Shown one piece after another: positions 25,455-34,423 of a DNA stretch of 64,000 bases; the stretch's first letter is position 1; every line of letters begins with the position of its first letter. Origin of the DNA: Magnetospirillum sp. (lineage in GTDB: Bacteria; Pseudomonadota; Alphaproteobacteria; CACIAM-22H2); contig JAPZUA010000002.1 of NCBI GenBank assembly GCA_027532905.1, positions 558,001 through 622,000 on the forward strand, written 5' to 3'. The notes beneath the pieces were generated by a model, which saw nothing but the letters and a program-made list of their open reading frames with translations, was not told the DNA's origin and did not search any database. The position numbers were made by a program, and so were the translations under genes.

Positions 25455-27451
25455 ATTTTACGCGCCTTTTCGAACCGATGCGCCTCGGCAAGCAGGAAGC
25501 CAAGAACCGCATCTGGATGACCGCGCACGCGACGCTGCTGGTCAAAGACCATCTCTTCACCGATGCGCACATCGCTTACTATGTGGAGCGCGCCAAAGGC
25601 GGCGTCGGCGTCATCACGATGGAAGCGATGGCGGCTCACCCCACGACGCAGCCCTACAAGGGCAAGGCGTTTGCATTCGACCGGCGCATGGTCGAGCAGT
25701 ATCGCAAGATCGCCGAGGCCGTGCATGCGCACGGCGCCAAGATCCTCGCGCAGCCGTGGCATCGCGGCCGCCAGACCAATTCGGTGTCGAACGGACTGCC
25801 CGTGTGGGCGCCGTCGGCGGTACCTTGTGCCGTCTATCGCGAGATGCCGCACGTGATGGACGAGGGCGAGATCGCCGAACTCGTGCATGGCTATCGGCTG
25901 TCGGCGCGCTACGCGCGCGAAGGCGGGCTCGACGGCATCGAGATGCACGGCATGGCGCATGGCTACATGCTGGGCCAGTTCCTGTCGCCCGCCACCAACC
26001 ACCGTACCGACCGCTACGGCGGCTCGATCGAAAATCGCCTGCGCATCGTCATGGAGATTCTCGAGGCAACGCGCGAGGAGGCGGGGCCCGATCTCATCGT
26101 CGGCGTGCGCCTCAATTCCGACGACGGCATGGAAGGCGGGCTGGGGCCCGACGAATGGGCCGACATCGCAAGGCGCATCGAGGCGACGGGGCTCATCGAC
26201 TACGTGTCGTGCAGCCAGGGCACATATCTCAACCGCATGCTGATCTATCCCACGTCCCCCGAAACGCACGGCTACCAGCTGCCGGCCACGCGCATCGTCA
26301 AGCAGGCGATCGGCCTGCCGGTGGTCGGCGTGGGGCGCATCGTCACGCCGGAAGAAGGCGAACGTTTTCTCGCAGAGGGCGATTGCGACTTCATTGGCGT
26401 GTCGCGCGCGTTGATCGCCGATCCGATGTGGGGCGAGAAGGCGCGCACGGGCCGCAGCCATCAGGTGCGGCGTTGCGTGGGCGCCAACTGGTGTATGGAA
26501 TCAATCTTTGCGCAAGCGCCCATCGCTTGCATCCACAATCCGGCCGCCGGTAACGAACGCGAGCTCGGCGAAGGCACGCTCGTACCAGCACCTGGTCGCC
26601 GTCGCGTTGCGGTGGTGGGCGGCGGGCCTGCAGGCTTGCAAGCGGCCGTCACGGCCGCCCGCCGCGGCTTCGACGTGACCTTGTTCGAGAAACGCGCCGC
26701 ACTCGGCGGCCAGATCGCGTGGTGGGGCCGCACTTCCATCCGCAAGGAACTCAATTTCGTCGTAGAATTCCTGATCGCACGTCTGGGCGAAACCGATGCG
26801 CGCGTCGAACTTGGTCGCGCACCCACGCCGGACGAGCTTGACGCGTTCGACGCCGTCGTCGTCGCGACCGGATCGACGCCGCTGCGCCATGGCTGGACGC
26901 CATTGCGCCCGCAGCGCTGGAACGGCCCGTCGGTTCCGGGGGCCGATCGTGCGAATGTATTCGCGCTCGACGACGTGCTCGCGACCGAAACGCTGCCAGC
27001 CCTCGGCGAAACCGTAACGCTGTACGACAGCCTTGGCGGACGCCAAGGCGCAGTCGTCGCCGACCATCTCGCCGACAAAGGCTGCAAGGTCACGTTCGTA
27101 ACGCCGCTCGGCCAGGCGATGCCCAACCTGGCCGCGAGCCGCGATTGGGGCAAGGTCTATGGCCGCCTGCGCCGCATGGGGGTCGGCTTCGTCACGGACC
27201 ACGAACTCGTGTCGATCGGGCCGGACGGCGCCACGCTGCGCGATCTCTACACCAAATCCGAGCAGGTTTTGGCCAGCGACAGCGTGGTGCTCGTGCTCGG
27301 CTCGAAGGCCGAGGATGGCCTGTTCCAGACGCTTAAGGCGCGCGCCAAGCCGGGCCGTCCCGTGACGATGATCGGTGATTGCGTGGCGCCGAGGCGCGCG
27401 TCCGATGCCATTCGCGAGGGCGAACTTGCCGCCCGCGCCCTGTTCGCCTAA
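25451..27451 (+). CDS. NADH:flavin oxidoreductase, di/trimethylamine dehydrogenase or dienoyl-CoA reductase type
   Basis: The 666-residue protein joins an Old Yellow Enzyme FMN barrel (about 1-365; HGYMLGQFLSPATNHRTDRY and RYGGSIENR) to a Rossmann FAD/NAD half starting with VAVVGGGPAGLQAA. Relatives demethylate di- or trimethylamine or N-methyl amino acids, or reduce dienoyl-CoA. The 4Fe-4S motif is altered: Cys342, Ala345, Cys348 and Cys360 occupy positions where four cysteines are usual. Coupling to the Dpp importer (ATGA) implies action on the imported ligand. If it is a demethylase, the formaldehyde produced would feed the frmA/fghA pair upstream. Confidence 0.85.
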   Translation: MNFTRLFEPMRLGKQEAKNRIWMTAHATLLVKDHLFTDAHIAYYVERAKGGVGVITMEAMAAHPTTQPYKGKAFAFDRRMVEQYRKIAEAVHAHGAKILAQPWHRGRQTNSVSNGLPVWAPSAVPCAVYREMPHVMDEGEIAELVHGYRLSARYAREGGLDGIEMHGMAHGYMLGQFLSPATNHRTDRYGGSIENRLRIVMEILEATREEAGPDLIVGVRLNSDDGMEGGLGPDEWADIARRIEATGLIDYVSCSQGTYLNRMLIYPTSPETHGYQLPATRIVKQAIGLPVVGVGRIVTPEEGERFLAEGDCDFIGVSRALIADPMWGEKARTGRSHQVRRCVGANWCMESIFAQAPIACIHNPAAGNERELGEGTLVPAPGRRRVAVVGGGPAGLQAAVTAARRGFDVTLFEKRAALGGQIAWWGRTSIRKELNFVVEFLIARLGETDARVELGRAPTPDELDAFDAVVVATGSTPLRHGWTPLRPQRWNGPSVPGADRANVFALDDVLATETLPALGETVTLYDSLGGRQGAVVADHLADKGCKVTFVTPLGQAMPNLAASRDWGKVYGRLRRMGVGFVTDHELVSIGPDGATLRDLYTKSEQVLASDSVVLVLGSKAEDGLFQTLKARAKPGRPVTMIGDCVAPRRASDAIREGELAARALFA

Positions 27452-27476
27452 TCCGCTTTACTCAAGGAGACGAAAA

Positions 27477-27920
27477 ATGACACCCGCAGGCCGTAAAGAA
27501 CTCGACAAGATCCGCGCCGTGCGCGGCTATACGCTGCCGCTGCACGAAACGCTTGCCGATCTCAATCCGGAGTTTCTTCGCCGCTACGGCGACCTCGCGT
27601 CGTTCGTGATCTTCGGGCCGAAAGAAGGCCGCGCACTCGATCTCAAGACGCGTTTCCTCGTGCTTGTCGGCATCACCACGGCCGCCAAGGGCGACCGCGA
27701 AGGCATTGAATGGAGTGCGATGCGTGCCATGCAGTACGGCGCCACCTGGGACGAGGTGCGCGAGGCGGCGTTTCTAGCCGCACTGCCGTGCGGCATGCCG
27801 GCCTTCGAGGGGGCGTGCCGCATCTTCAAGGAACTCGAGAAGAACAAAGGTTGGGTTCCGCAAAAGCGCAAGATTGTGCGCAAGGCTGGTCGCAAGACTG
27901 GGCGCAAAGCCTCGAAATGA
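27477..27920 (+). CDS. Carboxymuconolactone decarboxylase (CMD/AhpD)-family protein
   Basis: The 147-residue helical protein matches the CMD fold (LDLKTRFLVLVGITTAAKGD, ATWDEVREAAFLAALPCGMPAF). The Cys-x-x-Cys peroxidatic pair of AhpD-type members is absent, so a decarboxylase, isomerase or binding role is more likely. The last 20 residues are rich in Lys and Arg. AAGGAGA precedes the ATG. The stop overlaps the next SDR gene (ATGA). Confidence 0.82.
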   Translation: MTPAGRKELDKIRAVRGYTLPLHETLADLNPEFLRRYGDLASFVIFGPKEGRALDLKTRFLVLVGITTAAKGDREGIEWSAMRAMQYGATWDEVREAAFLAALPCGMPAFEGACRIFKELEKNKGWVPQKRKIVRKAGRKTGRKASK

Positions 27921-28660
27921 CCGGGTGGTGGAATCCCGCGATGGCGGCGCAAGGCATTTGCGTCGTCGGAGCCGCGGGTGGCATTGGCATGGCGACGGCG
28001 CGTCTGCTGGCCTCGCAAGGCGTGAAGTTGATGCTGATGGATAGGGGCTCGCCCGAACTTGCTTCCCTGGCGGGGGAGCTTGGTGCCGCCTTTGAAACGC
28101 TCGACTATCGCGCGCCAGCGAGCATTGCGGCCGCCATGGTGCGCGCGCGCGCCAAATTCCCCGCGATCGGCGGGCTCGCTTTGCTAGGCGGCATCGTCGA
28201 CACCGCCAAGCTTGCCGATCTCACGCTCGAGCGGTGGGACGACGTGCTGCGCGTCAATCTCACCGGCACGTTCCTGGCGATCCAGGCCGCGCGCGAATGG
28301 CTGTGCGACGGCGCTGCGATCGTCACGACCAGTTCGCTTGCCGCTTCGACCGGCGGCGTGATCACGGGCACGGCCTATGCCGCATCGAAGGCCGGCATCG
28401 AGGCGATGACCAAGTCGGTCGCGCAAGAGCTCGCACCGCGCCGCATCCGTGCCAACTGCGTGTCGCCGGGTGCCATCGACACGCCGATGACGGCGGGCCA
28501 TCCGCCCGAGCGCAAGCGCGCTTTCGATGCGGCCGTGCCGCTCAAGCGCCACGGCCATGCCGACGAAGTCGCGGCGACGATCTGCTTTTTGCTGTCGGCG
28601 GGGGCGGGCTACATCACCGGGGCCGTCGTGCCGGTGAATGGCGGCTTCCGGATGGAGTAG
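27917..28660 (+). CDS. Short-chain dehydrogenase/reductase
   Basis: The 247-residue SDR has a VGAAGGIG nucleotide loop at residues 17-24 and catalytic Ser140, Tyr154 and Lys158 (YAASK). The usual NNAG motif is LLGGIV here, a small departure from the classical pattern. The C-terminal GYITGAVVPVNGGF is typical of 3-oxoacyl-ACP-reductase-like SDRs. It is coupled to the CMD gene upstream and followed after 5 bp by an alpha/beta hydrolase-like gene. Substrate unknown. Confidence 0.88.
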   Translation: MTGWWNPAMAAQGICVVGAAGGIGMATARLLASQGVKLMLMDRGSPELASLAGELGAAFETLDYRAPASIAAAMVRARAKFPAIGGLALLGGIVDTAKLADLTLERWDDVLRVNLTGTFLAIQAAREWLCDGAAIVTTSSLAASTGGVITGTAYAASKAGIEAMTKSVAQELAPRRIRANCVSPGAIDTPMTAGHPPERKRAFDAAVPLKRHGHADEVAATICFLLSAGAGYITGAVVPVNGGFRME

Positions 28661-28665
28661 GGGCG

Positions 28666-29469
28666 ATGCGCGTGCAACGGATACTCTTCGAGGCACCGTG
28701 GGGCCAGATCCAGGCGCGTACTGTCGCGGCATCGGCCGAGCTGCCCGTTCTGGTGTTGCTGCACCAATCGCCTTTGTCGGCGCGCAACTACGATGCGCTG
28801 CTGCCGCATCTTGCGTCTTTCTGCCGACCCTACGCAATCGACACGCCGGGTTATGGCGGCTCCGATGCGCCGCCGGCGGCGTGGGAAGTGCGCGACTATG
28901 CGGCCGTCGTGTGGCGCGTGGCCGATGCGTTGGCGGCCTCAAGGATCGCACTTTTTGGGCGCGCGACCGGGGCGGTCTTTGCGCTCGACGCGGCCTTGCA
29001 AACGCCGCAGCGCGTCTCGTCGCTCGTGCTGCACGGTTTGCCCGTCTACACGCCCGAAGAACGCGCGCAGCGTCTCGCGAATTTCGCACCTTCCTATGTG
29101 CTGGATGGTGCCGGCGCGCATCTCGCCTGGATATGGGCGCGCATTCGCGGCGAGTATCCGCATCTCGAACCCGAACTCGCCACGCGTTTTGTGGCCGACT
29201 ATCTGGCGGCCGGGCCCGATTTTGCGCAATCCTATCGCGCGATCTTTCGGCACGATTTGCCGGCGCGCGTTCTCGGACGAAAATTGCCGCCGACCGTGCT
29301 GATCGGCGGTACGGCCGACCGCATCGGCTTCATGCATCCGCGCGCGTGTGCGCTGTTTGCGGATGCGCGCGCCGAACTGATCGCTGGCGCCGACGATTTT
29401 GTCGCCGAGCGCGCTCCGGCCGATTTTGCGGCACTGCTGGCGCGCGTATTGGCATCGGCGTCCGCGTAG
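28666..29469 (+). CDS. Alpha/beta hydrolase-fold protein with degenerate catalytic triad
   Basis: The 267-residue protein has a full alpha/beta hydrolase core (VLVLLHQSPLSARNYDAL, then AIDTPGYGGSDAP). The nucleophile elbow reads GRATG, with Ala100 where Ser, Cys or Asp is required. The C-terminal catalytic histidine position holds Asp (GADDFVAERAP, about residue 244). The fold is intact and the frame is clean, so this is probably a non-hydrolytic or differently acting member rather than a decaying gene. It ends the plus-strand run that began at 19.2 kb, just before a convergent dehydrogenase. Confidence 0.78.
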   Translation: MRVQRILFEAPWGQIQARTVAASAELPVLVLLHQSPLSARNYDALLPHLASFCRPYAIDTPGYGGSDAPPAAWEVRDYAAVVWRVADALAASRIALFGRATGAVFALDAALQTPQRVSSLVLHGLPVYTPEERAQRLANFAPSYVLDGAGAHLAWIWARIRGEYPHLEPELATRFVADYLAAGPDFAQSYRAIFRHDLPARVLGRKLPPTVLIGGTADRIGFMHPRACALFADARAELIAGADDFVAERAPADFAALLARVLASASA

Positions 29470-29471
29470 CG

Positions 29472-30488
29472 TCAGCGCCGGTGCTTGAGCAATGCGAGAT
29501 TGACGCAGTCGCGCAGCTCGTTTTTGGCCAAATAAAGATAGGCCGTCTCGCACGCGATACGCCGCAGATCGTCGAGCCCGGGCGGCGAGAAAAACGCCGC
29601 ATGCGGCGTCACGATCATGCGCCCTTCGAGCCACGGCGCCTTGTCCGTCCATTCGCGCAGCAGCGGATGGGTGCGTTGCATCGGCTCGTCGGGCAAGACG
29701 TCGAGCCCAACGGCATGCAGCTGACCGCTCTTGAGGCCGTCGTAGAGCGCGTCGAGATCCTGCGTTCGCCCGCGCGAGGTGTTGACGTAGATCGCCCCGG
29801 GCTTCAGTGCTGCCACAAAGCGCCGATCGACGAGCCTTTCGGTTTCGCGCGTGAGGGGCGTGTGGACGCTAACGATGTCGGCATCGCCGAGCAGCGCTTC
29901 GAGCGAGGGCGCACGGGCGTAGCCGGTGGCGAGATCCGTCCCGCTCGGCAGATAGGGATCGTAGAACGCGACCTTCATGTCGAAGGCTGCCGCACGCCTT
30001 GCGGCGGCAAGGCCGATGCGCCCGAGGCCGACGACGGCGAAGGTTTTGCCGCGTAAGCGCCGCACGCTGCCAAGGCCGATTGCGTGCCACGCATCGTCGT
30101 GGCTGCGCAGACGGTCGTTGTAGGCGACCACGCCGCGCGCAAGGGCGAGCGTCAGTGCCAGCGCATGATCGGCAACCTCGGACGTGCCGTAATTGGGTAC
30201 GTTGCAGACGGGGATGCCCAGTTCGGCGGCAGCTTCGATGTCGACCGTGTTGAAACCCACGCCGCCTTGCACGACGATCCGGCAGCGGCTCGATCGTTGC
30301 AGCACCTCGCGCGAGACGGCATGACGGCCGCGATAGTTGATGAGCGCGTCGGCACTTGCCAGAACCCCAGGATCGACGGGCCGGGAAGGGTCGTAATGCT
30401 GCACAAAAAGCTCGACCTCGCTGCCCACGGCTTGGCGCTCGGCGGCAGGTTCGCCGTCGAACTGGGGATCGACGATCACAAAACGCAT
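29472..30488 (-). CDS. D-isomer-specific 2-hydroxyacid dehydrogenase
   Basis: The 338-residue NAD-dependent enzyme has the nucleotide motif GLGRIG (154-159) and the catalytic triad Arg239 (NTSRG), Glu268 and His296 (VTPHAAF). Family members reduce 2-keto acids to D-2-hydroxyacids, for example glyoxylate/hydroxypyruvate, phosphoglycerate or formate-type reactions. GGAG precedes the chosen ATG; the upstream open frame is not conserved in character. It is the only minus-strand gene inside the 19-36 kb catabolic run and diverges from the epimerase gene. Confidence 0.88.
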   Translation of the reverse strand: MRFVIVDPQFDGEPAAERQAVGSEVELFVQHYDPSRPVDPGVLASADALINYRGRHAVSREVLQRSSRCRIVVQGGVGFNTVDIEAAAELGIPVCNVPNYGTSEVADHALALTLALARGVVAYNDRLRSHDDAWHAIGLGSVRRLRGKTFAVVGLGRIGLAAARRAAAFDMKVAFYDPYLPSGTDLATGYARAPSLEALLGDADIVSVHTPLTRETERLVDRRFVAALKPGAIYVNTSRGRTQDLDALYDGLKSGQLHAVGLDVLPDEPMQRTHPLLREWTDKAPWLEGRMIVTPHAAFFSPPGLDDLRRIACETAYLYLAKNELRDCVNLALLKHRR

Positions 30489-30571
30489 GGACAACTCCGA
30501 CATACGATGGTGGGATCGAGTGTCGAGTTTAGGCGCGCTTCCTGCAAGGAAATTGTCTATACGGAGTTTGT

Positions 30572-31564
30572 ATGATGAAGACGACATTGATCTTCGGCGG
30601 GGCCGGCTTCGTCGGGCTCAACATTGCAGAGGCGCTGCTAACGGCCGGCCGCAAGGTCGTGTCGTTCGACCGACGCCCCCCCTTGGCCTCGGCGCAGAAG
30701 CATTTCGCGTCGCTGCCGGGCGCGTTTTCGCATCTGGTCGGCGACATTCGCGATGCAGCTGCGGTCGAAGCGGCGTTTGCGTGCAAGCCCGATACGGTCG
30801 TCTACGGGGCAGCCCTAACGCCGGGGTCCGTGCGCGAGGCGGCCGATCCGCTGGCGGTGATGGAGGTCAATCTCACCGGTTTCGTGCGCGTGCTCGAATT
30901 CGCGCATAAACACAATGTCGCGCGCACGGTCAATCTGAGTTCGGCCGGCGCCTACGGGGCTGCGGCTTTCCGGCCCGGCACGCTCGACGAGACCGACGCT
31001 GTCGATCCGCGCTCGCTCTATTCGGTCACCAAATTCGCGTCGGAGCGCGCGGCGACGCGCCTTGCCGAATTGTGGAAGATGGATTTTCGCTCGGTGCGTC
31101 TGTCGGCCGTGTTCGGGCCCTGGGAGCACGACAGCGGCGTACGCGACACGCTGAGCCCGCCTTACCAAGTGGCGCGCATGGCGCTCGGCGGCGAAGCGAT
31201 CGTGCTCGCACGCCCGACCGCGCGCGACTGGGTCTACGGGCCGGACGTGGCTGCGGCCATCATTGCGTTGCTCGATGCGCCCAAGCTCAATCACGAGGTC
31301 TACAATGTCGGGCCCGGCATCAGCTGGACCTTGCTCGAATGGGCGCAGCTCTTTGCGGCCAAACGCCCGGGCCTCGTCGTGCGGTTGGCCGCACCGGGCG
31401 AAACGCCGACGGTCGATCCGCATTCGGCCAGCGACCGCGCGCGCCTCGTGAATGCGCGCATTCTCGCCGACACGGGCATGAAATTCCAATTCGGCCTGCA
31501 CGAATCGTTCGCCCATCTGGAAGCCTGGATCGCGCGGCATCCAGATGGATGGGCAGGCGCATGA
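30572..31564 (+). CDS. NAD-dependent epimerase/dehydratase (extended SDR)
   Basis: The 330-residue protein starts with IFGGAGFVGLNIAEAL (NAD-binding GxxGxxG) and has VNLSSAGAYG and SLYSVTKFASE (catalytic Tyr and Lys) of the extended SDR family. Such enzymes act on nucleotide sugars or on small lactone and uronate substrates. GGAG lies just before twin ATG codons; either could start. The stop overlaps the following SDR (ATGA). Confidence 0.87.
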   Translation: MMKTTLIFGGAGFVGLNIAEALLTAGRKVVSFDRRPPLASAQKHFASLPGAFSHLVGDIRDAAAVEAAFACKPDTVVYGAALTPGSVREAADPLAVMEVNLTGFVRVLEFAHKHNVARTVNLSSAGAYGAAAFRPGTLDETDAVDPRSLYSVTKFASERAATRLAELWKMDFRSVRLSAVFGPWEHDSGVRDTLSPPYQVARMALGGEAIVLARPTARDWVYGPDVAAAIIALLDAPKLNHEVYNVGPGISWTLLEWAQLFAAKRPGLVVRLAAPGETPTVDPHSASDRARLVNARILADTGMKFQFGLHESFAHLEAWIARHPDGWAGA

Positions 31565-32322
31565 AACTCGCCGGCAAGACCGCGATCGTCACGGGGGCAG
31601 GCTCGGGCATCGGGCGCGCGAGCGCGATGCTTTTCGCAGCCGAAGGCGCCAAGCTCGCGGTCGTCGATCGCGATGCGGGGGGTGCCGACGCAACGGTCGC
31701 TTCGATCGTGGCGGCAGGCGGTGTCGCCAAAGCGTTTGTCGCCGACGTTGCGGTGGCGGGTGCGGCGACGCCGGTCGTCGCGTTTGCGCGCGCCACTTGG
31801 GGCCGCGTCGACATCTTGATGTGCGCGGCCGGTTTCTCGTGCGGCGGGACGGTCGAAACGACGTCGATCGAGGATTGGAACGCCGTATTCGCCGCCAATG
31901 TCGGCGGCACGTGGCTGTGGGCCAAAGAAGCGATCCCGGCGATGCGCGAAAGCGGCGGCGGGGCCATTCTGACCGTGAGTTCGCAACTCGCACTGGCAGG
32001 CGGGCGCGGCAACAGCGCCTACATCGCCGCCAAGGGCGCGTTGCTGTCGCTCACGCGCACAATGGCGCTCGATTTTGCGGCCGACCGCATCCGTGTGAAT
32101 GCGCTCGTCCCCGGTGCGATCGACACGCCGCTCTTGGCGCGCGGGATGGCGCGCAACGCGGACCCGGCGGCGATGCTTGAACGCGTGCGCCAGCGCCATG
32201 CGCTGGCACGCATCGGCACGGTCGACGAGGTCGCGCGCGCAGCGCTCTTTCTCGCGAGCGACGATTCGAGTTTCACCACCGGTACCGCTTTGGCCGTCGA
32301 CGGCGGCTGGCTTGCGGGCTGA
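31561..32322 (+). CDS. Short-chain dehydrogenase/reductase
   Basis: The 253-residue classical SDR has TGAGSGIG at 11-18, Asp36 for NAD preference, and catalytic Ser141, Tyr154 and Lys158 (YIAAK). It is translationally coupled to the epimerase and precedes the hyuA-like gene by 31 bp. It is a separate protein from the SDRs at 7 and 28 kb, without obvious recent duplication. Confidence 0.9.
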   Translation: MKLAGKTAIVTGAGSGIGRASAMLFAAEGAKLAVVDRDAGGADATVASIVAAGGVAKAFVADVAVAGAATPVVAFARATWGRVDILMCAAGFSCGGTVETTSIEDWNAVFAANVGGTWLWAKEAIPAMRESGGGAILTVSSQLALAGGRGNSAYIAAKGALLSLTRTMALDFAADRIRVNALVPGAIDTPLLARGMARNADPAAMLERVRQRHALARIGTVDEVARAALFLASDDSSFTTGTALAVDGGWLAG

Positions 32323-32353
32323 TGGACCATTTATTCAACACGAAGGACGGAAC

Positions 32354-34423
32354 GTGACGATGCAAGCGCGCTGCAGGATCGGGATCGATGTCGGGGGCAC
32401 CTTCACGGATTTCGTGATGGCCGATCTCGCGAACGGCAAGTTCTACTACCACAAAGAACCGAGCGTGCCGAAGGACCCGTCGCGCGCGGTCGAACTCGGC
32501 ATTGCGGCGTTGGTCGCGTCGGCCGGTTTGCCTTATTCGGCGGTCGAACTCGTCGTGCACGGCACCACGATCGGCCTCAACGCGATCATCCAGCGGCGTG
32601 GTGCCCGCGTTGCGCTCGTCGTGTCGCCGGGCAACCGCGACGTGATGGACCTTGCGCGCAGCCGCATGCCCAATTCCTACGATTTCACGGCCCCGCGCGA
32701 AGCCCCGCTGATCGCGCGCGATCTCGTGTTCGAAGTGCCCGCGCGCATGCGCGCAAGCGGCGAGATCGTGCGCCGGCCGTCGGCGGCCGAATACGAGAGC
32801 CTCGTCGCCTCGCTGCGCGCTGCCAAGGTCGATGCGGTCGCAGTGATGCTGCTCAACTCCTATCGCGACCGCACGCTCGAGGCGGGGCTTGCGGCGGATC
32901 TGCGCAAGTCGCTGCCCGGCACGCTCGTCACGGAATCGGCCGAGTTGTGGCCTGAAGTGCGCGAATACGAGCGTGCCCTCGTGGCGGCGCTCAACGCCTA
33001 CATCCATCCGCTGATGGAATCCTATTTCGAGCGGCTCAAGACGCGGCTTGCAGCCCTGGGCTTGGCGGCCCCCATCTACATCACCGCCAACAACGGCGGC
33101 TCGTTGGGCCTCGAGACGGCGCGCGAACGGCCCATCGACACGATTCTGTCGGGGCCGGCCTCGGGCGTGGTGGCGGCGGCCCGCGTGGCGGCCCCTGGGA
33201 ACCGGTCGAAACTTATCACGATCGACATGGGCGGCACCTCGACCGATATCGCCGTATGTGTGGCGGGCGAGCCCGAATTCACGACCGCCACCAATGTCGG
33301 CGATTTTCCGCTGATGCTGCCGGTCGTCAATGTCGGCGCCATCGGTGCCGGTGGCGGTTCTATCCTGTGGGTCGATGCGCAGGGCGTGCTGAAGGTCGGC
33401 CCCGAGAGTGCCGGTGCCGATCCGGGCCCGGCCTGCTACGGGCGCGGCGCCACGCGCCCTGCGATCACCGACTGCTATCTTGTGACCGGCATTCTCGATC
33501 CCACGCGCTTTTTGGGCGGGCGCATGACGCTCGACAAGGCGGCGGCCGAAAAAGCGCTCGATGCGATCGGCGAAAAGATCGGCCTTACGGGCCCCGATCG
33601 TGCGCTGCGTGCGGCGGCCTCTGCCTTGCGCGTCGCGACGTCGAAAATGGCAACCGAAACCTCGAAGCTGATGGCGCGTCGCGGCCTCGATCCGCGCGAG
33701 TTTGCGTTGCTCGCCTATGGCGGTGCTGGGCCGACGCAGGCCAATCTTTTGGCCGAAGAAGCCTTGCTGTCCGAAGTCGTGGTGCCGTTGGCCCCCGGCA
33801 CGTTCTGCGCTTTGGGTGCGATCCTTGCCGATGTGCGGCGCGACTATCTGCGCGCCACGCGCACGACGATCGGGCGCGATGCGGCGGAGATGGCGGCGTT
33901 GATGAAATCGGTCGCCGAGGTTGAGCAGGAAGCGCTTGTCTGGGTTGCGGCCGAGGGCGAACTCATCGGCGAGCATCAGCTCGAGATCGCCTTCGATATG
34001 CGCTATCCGGGCCAGGCCTACGATCTGCGCGTCTCCGTACCGCCGGCCGAGCGGGCCGCTATCGACCAGGACAAGCTGGTCGCACTTTTCCATGCCGAAC
34101 ATGAACGGCATTACGGTTTTGCCGATGCGGCAAGCCCGGTGCAGGTCAAAAATCTGCGTGTGCGCGTCACGGGCCGCGTCGCACCGCTGAAGCTCGCTGC
34201 AGCCGAAGCCAAAGAAGCACCCGTGCCCATCGCACGTCGGCGCGTCTACGACCGCACGGGCTGGGTCGAGGCTTCGGTCTATACGCGTGGGCAATTGGGG
34301 GCTGGGGCGAAGATCGCGGGGCCGGCGATCGTCGAACAGGCCGACACGACCGTCTGGATCCTCGCCGGCTGGGTTGCGGCCGTCGATCCGGTGGGCAATC
34401 TCATTCTGACGAGGGCCGCATGA
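32354..34423 (+). CDS. hyuA: Hydantoinase/oxoprolinase family protein, subunit A (HyuA-like)
   Basis: The 689-residue protein has the two ATP-handling motifs of the family, GIDVGGTFTDF at the N-terminus and TIDMGGTSTDIAV near residue 295, with GAGGGSILW further on. Subunit A proteins of N-methylhydantoinase, 5-oxoprolinase and acetone carboxylase use ATP to activate a cyclic amide or ketone. GTG (after AAGGA at 6 bp) is chosen; an ATG two codons later is possible. It overlaps the subunit B gene by 4 bp. Confidence 0.9.
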   Translation: MTMQARCRIGIDVGGTFTDFVMADLANGKFYYHKEPSVPKDPSRAVELGIAALVASAGLPYSAVELVVHGTTIGLNAIIQRRGARVALVVSPGNRDVMDLARSRMPNSYDFTAPREAPLIARDLVFEVPARMRASGEIVRRPSAAEYESLVASLRAAKVDAVAVMLLNSYRDRTLEAGLAADLRKSLPGTLVTESAELWPEVREYERALVAALNAYIHPLMESYFERLKTRLAALGLAAPIYITANNGGSLGLETARERPIDTILSGPASGVVAAARVAAPGNRSKLITIDMGGTSTDIAVCVAGEPEFTTATNVGDFPLMLPVVNVGAIGAGGGSILWVDAQGVLKVGPESAGADPGPACYGRGATRPAITDCYLVTGILDPTRFLGGRMTLDKAAAEKALDAIGEKIGLTGPDRALRAAASALRVATSKMATETSKLMARRGLDPREFALLAYGGAGPTQANLLAEEALLSEVVVPLAPGTFCALGAILADVRRDYLRATRTTIGRDAAEMAALMKSVAEVEQEALVWVAAEGELIGEHQLEIAFDMRYPGQAYDLRVSVPPAERAAIDQDKLVALFHAEHERHYGFADAASPVQVKNLRVRVTGRVAPLKLAAAEAKEAPVPIARRRVYDRTGWVEASVYTRGQLGAGAKIAGPAIVEQADTTVWILAGWVAAVDPVGNLILTRAA

